A stretch of 64,000 nt of DNA from Lewinella sp. IMCC34183 (lineage in GTDB: Bacteria > Bacteroidota > Bacteroidia > Chitinophagales > Saprospiraceae). The DNA is taken from contig NZ_QMEM01000004.1 of assembly GCF_003390915.1 (NCBI RefSeq), forward strand, positions 124,001-188,000. The letters run 5' to 3'. This document shows positions 42,564-49,801 of the stretch, piece after piece. The stretch's first letter is position 1. Each line of letters starts with the position of its first letter. The notes below the pieces were generated by a model. The model was given only the letters and a program-made list of their open reading frames with translations, had not been told where the DNA came from and searched no databases. A program made the position numbers and the translations under genes.

Positions 42564-43130
42564 ATGAGCAAACGCATAGCCATCTTCGTCAGCGGCGGGG
42601 GCAGCAACGCCCGCGTGATGATCGACCGCTTTCAGGCGTATCCCGAGGACGGCGTGCAGGCGGTACTGCTCGTCAGCAACAAGGCTTCGGCCGGCGGCCT
42701 CACGGTGGCGGCGGAGCGCGGGGTGCCGAGCCTCGTGGTGAAGCGGAGCGACTGGGCGTCGGGCGGGGAACTGCTCCGGGCCCTCGAGGAATACAAGGTC
42801 GACCTGATCGTACTCGCCGGCTTTCTGTGGCTGATCCCGCCCTATCTGGTACAGGCCTACCCGAAACGGATCGTCAACATCCACCCCGCCCTGCTCCCCC
42901 AGTACGGCGGCAAGGGGATGTACGGCAAGCACGTACACGCGGCGGTGAAGGAGGCCGGAGAAACGGAGAGCGGCATCACCATCCACTACGTCAACGAGAA
43001 CTACGACGAGGGCAGCATCATCTACCAGGCGGCCGTGCGCCTCGATCCCGACGACTCACCGGAGCAGATCGCCGAGCGGGTACTGCGGCTGGAGCACGGG
43101 AATTACTGGCGCATCGTACGCGAGCTGTAG
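42564..43130 (+). CDS. purN: phosphoribosylglycinamide formyltransferase
   Basis: 188 residues; transfers formyl from 10-formyl-tetrahydrofolate to GAR in purine synthesis. The phosphate-binding loop FVSGGGSNARVMIDRF is at about residues 7-22. LIVLAGFLWLIPPYLVQAYP follows, then the active-site segment RIVNIHPALLPQYGGKGMYG with catalytic Asn and His, and the last aspartate in VNENYDEGSIIYQ. The N-terminus is normal from ATG 42564. Followed by the TCC-loop hairpins at 43145. Confidence 0.95.
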   Translation: MSKRIAIFVSGGGSNARVMIDRFQAYPEDGVQAVLLVSNKASAGGLTVAAERGVPSLVVKRSDWASGGELLRALEEYKVDLIVLAGFLWLIPPYLVQAYPKRIVNIHPALLPQYGGKGMYGKHVHAAVKEAGETESGITIHYVNENYDEGSIIYQAAVRLDPDDSPEQIAERVLRLEHGNYWRIVREL

Positions 43131-43138
43131 CCGCCTCC

Positions 43139-43237
43139 GTACAACGCTGCCTCCGGCAGCGGAAGTACGATGCTGCCTCCGGCAGCGCAGTAGAACGAGG
43201 TTTCCAACCGCGAAGTAAGACGAGCTCTCCGAGCGCG
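43139..43237 (+). repeat. tandem array of four TCC-loop hairpins after purN
   Basis: Four units of about 26 bp follow one another. Stem-loops: CGCTGCC-TCC-GGCAGCG (43145-43161), GCTGCC-TCC-GGCAGC (43172-43186), GGTT-TCC-AACC (43199-43209 region) and GCTC-TCC-GAGC (43224-43234). The last two also share an outer CG...CG pair with an A-G mismatch in the same place. The loop TCC and the spacer AGTA are kept while both stem strands change together. Confidence 0.8.
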
Positions 43238-43267
43238 ATGCTCCCCGCGGCCGGAAGCCACCTCCTC

Positions 43268-44050
43268 CTAATACACCTCCACCGGCGAGCGGTAGCCATT
43301 CTCCCCCTCCACCAGTTTCAGGTAGGTCAGGTTCAGGTTCTTCAGCTCATCATACTTCAGGACCATCATGTGACCCTTGATCCGGTAGAAGCGATCGACG
43401 TGGGGGTCAGATGGCGGAGCGTCCTGCGTGAGCGGGCGGCGGCGGACGGCCTTCAGGCTGATCGTCTTCAACCCACCGTCGGCGGCCAGTTCGTAGTCAA
43501 CCAGTAGTCCCATGTAGAGGTAGCTCCCGGCCGCCGTATCCTGCACGGCATTTACGCTGACCAGTTCGATGTCCTCTACCGTGTCGCGCTCCAGGTTGTA
43601 TTCGGCCCGGGGGAAGTCGAAGAATTCGCCCTTCAGGGTATAGTGCCAGTTGTTGCGGTAGCGGAAGAGCTTGTAGCGGCGGTCCCACTTCCGGCTGCGC
43701 ACCACCTTGCGGGCGGCGAAACCCGTCAGTCCTGCCAGCAGGCAGAGACTACCCTGATGGAGGACGATCCAGCGTAGGTCGTTTTCGACTCCGGCCAGTG
43801 CTGCGGTTACGGAGTCGCCGGAAACCAATTCGCCAAGGGCGGAAAGGCTCGGTGCCGGCGTAAACAGCTGCCCGAGCCAGTACCAGACCAATTGAAACAT
43901 CAGGCTGGGCACGATGGTAGCCGTGAAGACCAGAAAGAGATTCTCCCGAAAATATTGCTGTGAAAATTCCTCGCTGTAGTACAGTCGTCGGAATGCGATG
44001 CCAGGCAACAGAAGGATGAAGAGAACAACGGTAGACAGCGCCAGGCTCAT
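43268..44050 (-). CDS. membrane protein of unknown function (260 aa), possibly DUF6338-like
   Basis: The N-terminus has one hydrophobic helix (STVVLFILLLPGIAFRRLYY), a second follows (NLFLVFTATIVPSLMFQLVW) and a third at about 95-112 (QGSLCLLAGLTGFAAR). The C-terminal 130 residues are soluble and beta-rich, starting KLFRYRNNWHYTLKGEFFDF. This N-membrane, C-beta layout reminds me of DUF6338 proteins, but I am not certain. It forms a pair with the 71-aa gene 9 bp upstream. The block with the two small genes is bounded by inverted TCC-loop hairpin arrays. Confidence 0.65.
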   Translation of the reverse strand: MSLALSTVVLFILLLPGIAFRRLYYSEEFSQQYFRENLFLVFTATIVPSLMFQLVWYWLGQLFTPAPSLSALGELVSGDSVTAALAGVENDLRWIVLHQGSLCLLAGLTGFAARKVVRSRKWDRRYKLFRYRNNWHYTLKGEFFDFPRAEYNLERDTVEDIELVSVNAVQDTAAGSYLYMGLLVDYELAADGGLKTISLKAVRRRPLTQDAPPSDPHVDRFYRIKGHMMVLKYDELKNLNLTYLKLVEGENGYRSPVEVY

Positions 44051-44059
44051 CCCCGTAAG

Positions 44060-44275
44060 TTACTGGCCTTCCTCCAATCCGTTTTCCCGCTCGTACTGCA
44101 CGGTACGAAAGCGGGCATTTTCCAGGTCGCCCCGCTGCAAAGCGAGGACCGCATCCATCAGACGCTCGGCGTTGACCGGGTGGCTCACGATCTCGCGCAC
44201 CCGCTCGCTCATGAGCGGGGGATCTGAGTGCCAGAAGGTCGTCTGGCGCTTGGTCTTGTCGGTGTGGTCGGCCAT
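44060..44275 (-). CDS. small soluble protein of unknown function (71 aa)
   Basis: Charged, no membrane segment; the middle reads as helices (MSERVREIVSHPVNAERLMD, LALQRGDLENARFRTVQYER). It starts MADHTDKTKRQTTFWHSDPP. The 9-bp spacing to the following membrane gene and consistent codon use support it as real. I cannot assign a family; the short helical form could be a partner of the membrane protein, which is inference from position only. Confidence 0.55.
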   Translation of the reverse strand: MADHTDKTKRQTTFWHSDPPLMSERVREIVSHPVNAERLMDAVLALQRGDLENARFRTVQYERENGLEEGQ

Positions 44276-44349
44276 GGGTATAAAACTAACGATTTTTCGG
44301 GCATGGCTGTTTCCGACCCTTCGAAAGCGCTAATCTTTTTTCCGCTGAC

Positions 44350-44616
44350 TTATTCGCGATCGAACTTCCGTCGGGCGATATCCCAGTTCGCTTTGGCCTC
44401 GGACAACCGCTTGCTTGCCCCTTCGATCATGGTTCTCAGTTCTTCTACCCCCAGCTTGACGGCGCTCTCCCCTTTGCCCACGGCGGCGTGTAGTTTGGCG
44501 TCGTCATCGACCCAGAAGGTCAGGAATGCGAACGGGTCCGCGGGGTCATCGCGAAATTCAAGGTAATACCCGTCGTTGTCGACTTCGGAGCCGAAGGTGG
44601 TATGGTACGTTTTCAT
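44350..44616 (-). CDS. small protein of unknown function (88 aa)
   Basis: Starts MKTYHTTFGSEVDNDGYYLE at ATG 44616; the upstream open frame is repeat sequence. The first half looks like beta strands (EFRDDPADPFAFLTFWVDDD), the second half one long helix (VEELRTMIEGASKRLSEAKANW, split here only by reading). No signal or membrane segment. It is 74 bp from the 71-aa gene on the same strand. Family not recognised. Confidence 0.55.
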   Translation of the reverse strand: MKTYHTTFGSEVDNDGYYLEFRDDPADPFAFLTFWVDDDAKLHAAVGKGESAVKLGVEELRTMIEGASKRLSEAKANWDIARRKFDRE

Positions 44617-44671
44617 CGTTATATCTGGGAGGTGTACTGGCTTGGGATACCTCGGGGGGCTTCGGGTCATC

Positions 44672-44720
44672 GCGGCCGGAGGCCGCACTGTACCGGCGCT
44701 GCCAGGAGGCAGCATCGTAC
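44672..44720 (-). repeat. two TCC-loop hairpins in the 3' region of batB
   Basis: On the + strand GCGGCC-GGA-GGCCGC (44672-44686) and GCTGCC-AGGA-GGCAGC (44698-44713), so the minus strand, which is sense for batB, reads TCC in the loop. The outer part GTACGAT matches the second purN-side unit. The repeat begins on the last base of the batB stop codon. Confidence 0.8.
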
Positions 44721-45745
44721 TACACCTCGTACCGCTCCGCTACCCGCCGGTCCTTGCGCCCCAGGGTAGCATCGATCAGCAGCAGCAGCACGGCCGGAGC
44801 CAGAAACCAGTAAAAGTAGCTGTCGTAACTGCTGAACTCTTGCGTCTCGAATTCCTGCTTCTCGATGCGGTCCACCTGGGCGCGCAGGGCCTGCGCCAGG
44901 TTCTCGCTGTCGCCGCTGAGGGCGAAATAGGCACCCCCGCCGCTGTTGGCGATCTCTTCGAGCGTGGCCGCGTCGGCATTGGTCGTGGCGGGTCCGCCAC
45001 CCGGCTCGCGGATGTAGTCGCTGCGCCCGTTATTGAGCTGCACCGGCATCAGGCTGCCGCTGGCTTGTCCTACGCCTACGGTGTAGACCAGCAATCCGGC
45101 CTCGTGGGCCGCGGCGGCGGCGGAAGCGGCGGCCCCGGCGTGATCCTCGCCGTCGGAGACGATGATCAGCGCACGGTGGTTGGCGCTTTCCGGGTCGAAG
45201 GCGGCCTCCGCGGTAGTGATGGCCTCGGCCAGGTTGGTACCCTGGGCGCTGATCTGGTAGGGGGCGGCGGTGCTCACCACGCTCTTCACGAAGGCGTAGT
45301 CGGTGGTCAGCGGGGCGGCCATCACGGCAGTGCAGGTAAAGAGCTCCACGCCGATGTTGTTGCCCTTTAGTTCGTCGATGAGGGTATTGGTGAAAAAGCG
45401 CGCGCGGTCCATCCGGCTCGGCTTCACATCCTCGGCCCGCATGGAGTTGCTGATGTCGAGAGCCACGACCAGGTCGATGCCCCGCCGCTTGATCTCTTCC
45501 CGCTGCGCCGACCACTGCGGATTGGCCAGGGCGATGACCAGGAGGGGCAGGCTGATGGCGAGCAGGATAAATTTCGTCCACGGCAGCCGCCGGTTTACGC
45601 CGGGGGCCAGGTAGTCCAGCAGTTCCCGGTCGGCGAAGCGGTCCAGCGCCGCCCGCCGCTGTCGCCAGTACCAGAAGAACAGCCCGACGACGATCGGTAC
45701 CAGCAGCAGGAGCCAGAGGTAATCGGGATGTTCTACTCTAAACAT
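44720..45745 (-). CDS. batB: BatB-like von Willebrand A membrane protein
   Basis: 341 residues. Two N-terminal helices (YLWLLLLVPIVVGLFFWYW and KFILLAISLPLLVIALANP), then a VWA domain with the metal-site motif VVALDISNSMRAEDVKPSRM (about 92-111), a threonine in QGTNLAEAITTA and the aspartate in LIIVSDGEDHAGAAAS. A C-terminal helix (YWFLAPAVLLLLIDATL) returns to the membrane. In Bacteroidota, Bat proteins (aerotolerance) sit with MoxR ATPases; here no MoxR or DUF58 gene is adjacent. An unknown 189-aa gene separates it from batA. Confidence 0.9.
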   Translation of the reverse strand: MFRVEHPDYLWLLLLVPIVVGLFFWYWRQRRAALDRFADRELLDYLAPGVNRRLPWTKFILLAISLPLLVIALANPQWSAQREEIKRRGIDLVVALDISNSMRAEDVKPSRMDRARFFTNTLIDELKGNNIGVELFTCTAVMAAPLTTDYAFVKSVVSTAAPYQISAQGTNLAEAITTAEAAFDPESANHRALIIVSDGEDHAGAAASAAAAAHEAGLLVYTVGVGQASGSLMPVQLNNGRSDYIREPGGGPATTNADAATLEEIANSGGGAYFALSGDSENLAQALRAQVDRIEKQEFETQEFSSYDSYFYWFLAPAVLLLLIDATLGRKDRRVAERYEV

Positions 45746-45805
45746 GGGTAATCGTTGTAGAAAGGAAGCTAAAGGTACGGCTTGTCCGGGGAGCCTTCCA
45801 GGGCC

Positions 45806-46375
45806 CTACCGCAGCTTGATGTCCTTGATGATCTTCAGGATGTCCGGCGTCATCTCCTTCGGCATCTCGAAGGTGTCGCGGCGGTAGTCCGACCAGGCCC
45901 GCTCCTCCTTTACCTGCGCCTTGATCTCCTTCTGCAGTGGGCGCAACAGGTGGTGCAGGTCCGGGAACTGCTTCATCAGGTCCTGCACGACCCGCTCGCT
46001 CTCGTCCATGCTATTGCTGGGGAAGAGGTCGACCTGGGCGGCGATCTCGATACGGCGGCGCTGCTTCGAGTAGAACCATTCCTGCAGTTCCTCGGCGTCG
46101 ATGGCGCCGCGGGCGTCGGCCGACCAGATCAGGATGTTGTACAGCTCCGCCACCTTCAACGCGGGTACGCCCTCGCTCAGCCGGAACAGCAGTTCGGTGA
46201 CGCCCGCCGCGGGCAGCAGGTCCAGGAGGTCGGACAGCTGCGCGAACATGCGCTCGTCGAAGGACACCTGCTCGTAGCCGGGTTTGCCTTCGATGTTCAT
46301 CAGGTTGTAGATCACGGCGAGCTGCTGCCGTGCGGCGCTGCCCGGGCCGGAAGAGGGGGAGGAAAGCGAACTCAT
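45806..46375 (-). CDS. unknown protein inside the bat cluster (189 aa)
   Basis: A soluble, largely helical, acidic protein. No signal or membrane segment. Segments such as QQLAVIYNLMNIEGKPGYEQ, AELYNILIWSADARGAIDAE and LMKQFPDLHHLLRPLQKEIK read as amphipathic helices. I do not recognise the family. ATG 46375 lies 8 bp after the batA stop, and the earlier open frame overlaps batA coding sequence. Its position between batA and batB makes a role in the same complex plausible. Confidence 0.7.
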   Translation of the reverse strand: MSSLSSPSSGPGSAARQQLAVIYNLMNIEGKPGYEQVSFDERMFAQLSDLLDLLPAAGVTELLFRLSEGVPALKVAELYNILIWSADARGAIDAEELQEWFYSKQRRRIEIAAQVDLFPSNSMDESERVVQDLMKQFPDLHHLLRPLQKEIKAQVKEERAWSDYRRDTFEMPKEMTPDILKIIKDIKLR

Positions 46376-46383
46376 ATACGTCG

Positions 46384-47391
46384 TTAAGGGATCGTACGTA
46401 ACACGGTATACCGCAGGAGGGTTTCCAGCAGCAGCAGCGCGAAGCCGAGCCACAGAAAGCGGCCGAATTGCTCCTCGTAGCGCTTGAAGACGGTCGTCTC
46501 GATCTCGGTCTTCTCCAGTTCGTCGATGTAGTCGTAGATGCTTTCCAGTTCTTCGGTGTCGCGGGCCCGGAAGTAGCGGCCGTCGGTCTCCTCGGCGATG
46601 TAGGCCAGCAACTTGTCGTCTACCGTGCCGCGCGTAGGCTTGAAGCGGTAGCGGCCGCCCCCGATCGGCGCGGAGGGCATCAGGGTCTCCTCGCCGCTGC
46701 CCACCCCGATGGTGTACACCCGGATACCGAACTGCTTGGCGATCTCGGCGGCCACTTCTGGCTTGTGGCGGTCGCCGGCGTTGTTTTCCCCGTCGGTGAG
46801 CAGGATGATGATCTTCGAGGCGGCCTCGCTGTCCTTCAGGCGGTTAATGGCCGTCTCCAGACCGAGACCGATCGCGGTGCCGTCGGTGATCTCGCCCATC
46901 TGCAGCTCGCCGATGAAGCGGTCGATGATCTCTTTGTCCACCGTCAGCGGCGCCTTCGTATAGGCCTCCCCGGCGTAGGCCACCAGCCCGATGCGGTCGT
47001 ATTCGCGGCGGCTGACGAAGTCGCGGGCCACCTGCTTGGCCACCTCCAGGCGGTTGGGCTGAAAATCCTGGGCGCCCATGCTGGTCGACAGGTCCATGGT
47101 GAGCACGATATCGATGCCCTCGGCGGTGACCGACTCCTCGCTCAGGTCGAGGCGGGGGCGGGCCAGGGCCACGATCATCAGCACCAGGGCAGCTACGCGC
47201 AGCAGGGGCAGGAAGGGGCGCAGGGTACTCCGCCAGCTCGTCAGTCCGTCCACCGACCGGGTACTCGGCAGGCGCAGGCTCACGATCCGCTCGCCGGCGC
47301 GCCGCTGGTTCCAGAGGTAGAGCAGCACCGGCACCACCGCGAGGGGCAGCAGCCAGGGATACACGAAATTGAATTGGTTCCACCAGCCCAT
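46384..47391 (-). CDS. batA: BatA-like von Willebrand A membrane protein
   Basis: 335 residues with the same plan as the BatB-like protein: two N-terminal helices (YPWLLPLAVVPVLLYLWNQ; LLRVAALVLMIVALARP), VWA metal motif VLTMDLSTSMGAQDFQPNRL (about 94-113), TDGTAIGLGLETAI, IIILLTDGENNAGD, and a final helix (FLWLGFALLLLETLLRYTVL). BatA and BatB usually form a membrane complex with a MoxR chaperone. Start ATG shares its first base with the stop of the BatD-like gene, so the pair is translationally coupled. Confidence 0.92.
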   Translation of the reverse strand: MGWWNQFNFVYPWLLPLAVVPVLLYLWNQRRAGERIVSLRLPSTRSVDGLTSWRSTLRPFLPLLRVAALVLMIVALARPRLDLSEESVTAEGIDIVLTMDLSTSMGAQDFQPNRLEVAKQVARDFVSRREYDRIGLVAYAGEAYTKAPLTVDKEIIDRFIGELQMGEITDGTAIGLGLETAINRLKDSEAASKIIILLTDGENNAGDRHKPEVAAEIAKQFGIRVYTIGVGSGEETLMPSAPIGGGRYRFKPTRGTVDDKLLAYIAEETDGRYFRARDTEELESIYDYIDELEKTEIETTVFKRYEEQFGRFLWLGFALLLLETLLRYTVLRTIP

Positions 47392-48365
47392 CAGGAGAGG
47401 TCTTTGGGGGAAGACGCCTCGGCGAGGTCCCCGGTTTCGATTTCCGGGGCGGGCCTCGTTTCCACGACAAACTCCCGTACCCGTGCCAAATTGCGGGGGT
47501 GCAGTTCCTCAGCCGGGGTGGCCTGCGCGAACTTCACGAGGTCGGAAAGCTGCAGCAGTTCACCCAGTTCACTGCGCTGCTCCCGGTCAAAGTCCGCCCG
47601 GGTGTCCAGGGCCGTCGTGATCTGCCGCGTCGTCATCTCCAGGGCCGGCACGTGGAAGCGGGCCTGCAGGTAGGTACGCAGGATGCGGGTCAGCTCCACG
47701 TAGTAGGCGTCGGTACGGCCCGCCTGCCACAGTTCCTGCTTTTTCAGTTCGTCCAGTTGGCGCAGGGCCGTTTCGTGGGGGGCGGGCGGCGGCGGGGGCG
47801 CAGGTGCGGCGGCCGTCCGGCGGCGCAGCGATTCCCGGTAGCCCAACCCGAGCAGCACGACTAACAGCAGGGCGAAGGCCCACCAGTAGTCCAGGAGGTT
47901 ACGCGGCTCCTCGATGATGGGCTTGATGGGGAGAATATCGTCCTCGGCGGAAACAACGGCCCCCTTCACGGTCAGCAACAGGTCGTCGGTGTAGGTCGTA
48001 TCGCGTACGCCGGCCGCAGTCTCGAAGAAGACCGGCAGCGGGGGTATGGTCACGTAGCCCGTATCGAAACTGGTGATCAGGAAGCGCTGCTCCAACAGCA
48101 GTTCCGGGGCTTCGGCGACGGTGCGCAGGTCCTCCTCCCGGATCACTTCGGCGCCCGGCAGGTCATCGATGGCCGCGCCCGACAGGGGGTACACCGTGGT
48201 GCCCGGCGGCGCGGAAATGTTGACGCTGAGGTAGATCTGGTCGCCGATGGTGATTTCCTTGCGTGCCAGTTCGGCCCGGGCATTGACGGTCCGGTTGGTG
48301 CTTTGCTGAGCAAGGATACCCCCCAGGGGCAACAGTAGCAGGATGATCAGGCAGCGCATGGGCAT
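47391..48365 (-). CDS. BatD-like exported/membrane protein upstream of batA
   Basis: 324 residues. Signal peptide (LIILLLLPLGGILAQQ), then an Ig-like beta domain (ARKEITIGDQIYLSVNISAP; FLITSFDTGYVTIPPLPVFF), one transmembrane helix (YWWAFALLLVVLLGLGYR, about 165-182), a Pro/Ala linker and a cytoplasmic helical domain (LRQLDELKKQELWQAGRTDA, ILRTYLQARFHVPALEMTTR). This plan is that of the BatD-type partner commonly placed just before batA. The frame remains open further upstream but overlaps the METTL25-like gene. TACCTTCG lies 5 bp before its ATG (minus). Confidence 0.82.
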   Translation of the reverse strand: MPMRCLIILLLLPLGGILAQQSTNRTVNARAELARKEITIGDQIYLSVNISAPPGTTVYPLSGAAIDDLPGAEVIREEDLRTVAEAPELLLEQRFLITSFDTGYVTIPPLPVFFETAAGVRDTTYTDDLLLTVKGAVVSAEDDILPIKPIIEEPRNLLDYWWAFALLLVVLLGLGYRESLRRRTAAAPAPPPPPAPHETALRQLDELKKQELWQAGRTDAYYVELTRILRTYLQARFHVPALEMTTRQITTALDTRADFDREQRSELGELLQLSDLVKFAQATPAEELHPRNLARVREFVVETRPAPEIETGDLAEASSPKDLS

Positions 48366-48369
48366 GGTG

Positions 48370-48377
48370 CGAAGGTA
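48370..48377 (-). promoter_or_regulatory. candidate -7 box directly before the BatD-like ATG
   Basis: TACCTTCG lies 4-5 bp before the ATG on the minus strand. If used, transcription would start at or next to the start codon, giving a leaderless message. Same layout as at 49652-49659 and 54817-54824. Confidence 0.35.
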
Positions 48378-48392
48378 CGGTAGTGGGTGGGG

Positions 48393-48490
48393 TTGGTGAA
48401 TTGCTGCATTACTGCGTTGCTGCGTTTGCCCGTACGGCCGCGCGCAGCAAGCGAGAAATATCAGTAGGGTAACGCACCAACTCAACAACG
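48393..48490. repeat. octamer arrays between the BatD-like and METTL25-like genes
   Basis: Left arm 48393-48426 (TTGGTGAA, TTGCTGCA, TTACTGCG, TTGCTGCG), middle 48429-48455 with GCGCGCAGCAAGCGAG, right arm 48471-48490 (AACGCACC, AACTCAAC, AACG). The right arm includes the TGA of the methyltransferase gene (48482-48484). Confidence 0.75.
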
Positions 48491-49648
48491 CCCTTCCAGC
48501 AACTCCTCCAGGTAATGGCGCCGAACCCCAAAGCGTTCCTTCAGGGCTTCCCGCTGCACCTGCGCGCCGCCGCCGGTAGCACCGGGCTGTTTTACGGCCG
48601 TGATCATGACGTTCTTGGCGGTGTGCTCCAGGGGAATGAACTCGAATACCTTGGTCGCGTAGCCCTGCTCCTCCAGGTAGAGGGCCCGCAGGCCGTCGGT
48701 GAGCATGGCCGCCTGCCGCTCCAGCAGGATGCCGTGGTCGAGCAGGGGACGGAGGTCGGCGGGTACCTCCATGTCGCGGCGCACCTGCTTCTGGCAGCAG
48801 GGGGCGACGATCATGATCTCCGCCTGCGCCTGCAGGCCCTGGAAGAGAGCATCGTCGGTAGCGGTATCGCAGGCGTGCAGGGCGATAAGCATATCCAGGC
48901 GCTCGGGCTGGTAGCTGTCGATGTAGCCCTCCACGAAGTGCAGCCCGGTGAAGTTGTTCTCGGCTGCGATCTCCCGGCATTGCTCCACCAGCGCGGGACG
49001 CAGTTCAACCCCGGTGACGCGCACGTCCAGTCCCAGCGTATTGACGAGGTGGTCGTACAGCGCGAAGGTGAGGTAACCGCTGCCGGAGCCCATATCCACC
49101 ACGTGGGCACCGGCGGGTAGCGGGTGCTGCTGCACGAGGCCGTCGATTATCTCTACGAACTTGTTGATCTGCTTGTACTTCCGGCGACCGGCCGCGGTCA
49201 CCCGCCCCTCCGCGGTCGTGATGCCCAGGGCGTGCAGGTACGGGCGGTCGGCGGCTACGTCGCGGTGCTTGTCGCGGTTGTGCGCCAGCACGGGCGGCGC
49301 GTGGGTCACGGCGTCGCCGCGCAGGCGGGCGTTGCCTTTGCGGCTCTGCATGACGGAGAGCTTGGCGTCGGTGGTGAAGAGGTCGCCGTTGTAGTAAACG
49401 GTGACGAGTTGCTCGCGCAGGTAGGCCAGTCCGCTGTCGTAGTCGTAGTTCTTGGCTTCCTCCCGGTCGGCGTAGCGGTGGGTGACCTGCAGCAGGCGCT
49501 CGTCGCGGATCTCCACGGGGCGCGCGTAAAGATTCCGGGGGGTGGCGGGATCCTTGCGGCGGGGCTTGCTGAGCGTGAGTTTGACCAGCGCTCCGTCTTG
49601 CACGGCGCGTTCGGTAGTGGTCCAGAAAGTAGGCAGGGCGTCGGACAT
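48482..49648 (-). CDS. METTL25/GSTCD-like SAM methyltransferase (Methyltransf_32 type)
   Basis: 388 residues. The N-terminal 160 residues (from TFWTTTERAVQDGALVKLTL) carry a charged, RNA-binding-like character with RNLYARPVEIRDERLLQVTH and KNYDYDSGLAYLREQLV. The methyltransferase core has VVDMGSGSGYLTFALYDHL (about 196-214), VTGVELRPALVEQCREIAAE, then IALHACDTATDDALFQG and IVAPCCQKQ, the HACD and APCC phrases typical of the Methyltransf_32/METTL25 group. The substrate is not known to me for bacterial members. ATG 49648 is used; TACCTTTG ends 4 bp before it, implying a leaderless transcript. The last codons lie in an octamer array. Confidence 0.85.
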   Translation of the reverse strand: MSDALPTFWTTTERAVQDGALVKLTLSKPRRKDPATPRNLYARPVEIRDERLLQVTHRYADREEAKNYDYDSGLAYLREQLVTVYYNGDLFTTDAKLSVMQSRKGNARLRGDAVTHAPPVLAHNRDKHRDVAADRPYLHALGITTAEGRVTAAGRRKYKQINKFVEIIDGLVQQHPLPAGAHVVDMGSGSGYLTFALYDHLVNTLGLDVRVTGVELRPALVEQCREIAAENNFTGLHFVEGYIDSYQPERLDMLIALHACDTATDDALFQGLQAQAEIMIVAPCCQKQVRRDMEVPADLRPLLDHGILLERQAAMLTDGLRALYLEEQGYATKVFEFIPLEHTAKNVMITAVKQPGATGGGAQVQREALKERFGVRRHYLEELLEGRC

Positions 49649-49651
49649 GCG

Positions 49652-49659
49652 GCAAAGGT
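49652..49659 (-). promoter_or_regulatory. candidate -7 box directly before the METTL25-like ATG
   Basis: TACCTTTG on the minus strand, perfect TAnnTTTG, 3 bp before ATG 49648. The spacing predicts a leaderless or nearly leaderless mRNA. Confidence 0.45.
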
Positions 49660-49734
49660 AGGGCGGCGGGACGCGGGTGCGGGGCCAAGCGCGTTCATCC
49701 ACCAACTTGGATTAAACACAATTCATTTAACTGA

Positions 49735-49751
49735 AATAGTTTAAACTATTA
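49735..49751. promoter_or_regulatory. AT-rich inverted repeat, possible operator
   Basis: AATAGTTT and AAACTATT are perfect inverted arms around one T. It abuts the TTTG element at 49753-49756 upstream of the SnoaL-like gene, in an AT-rich stretch (49710-49760) that stands out in this GC-rich window. Position and symmetry suit a dimeric regulator. Confidence 0.45.
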
Positions 49752-49752
49752 T

Positions 49753-49784
49753 TTGTTTCGTTTTCCAGCCGACCCTAATTTAGT
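49753..49784 (+). promoter_or_regulatory. candidate promoter of the SnoaL-like gene
   Basis: TTTG (49753-49756), 20-bp spacer, TAATTTAG (49777-49784): a good -33 and a -7 with one mismatch to TAnnTTTG. The ATG is at 49802, so the leader would be about 10 nt. Confidence 0.5.
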
Positions 49785-49801
49785 AGCCTCAACCAACTGC
49801 T

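Noticed and set aside
48366-48980. N-terminal extension of the BatD-like protein
   Set aside because: Overlaps the methyltransferase coding region; a good signal peptide starts at 48365.
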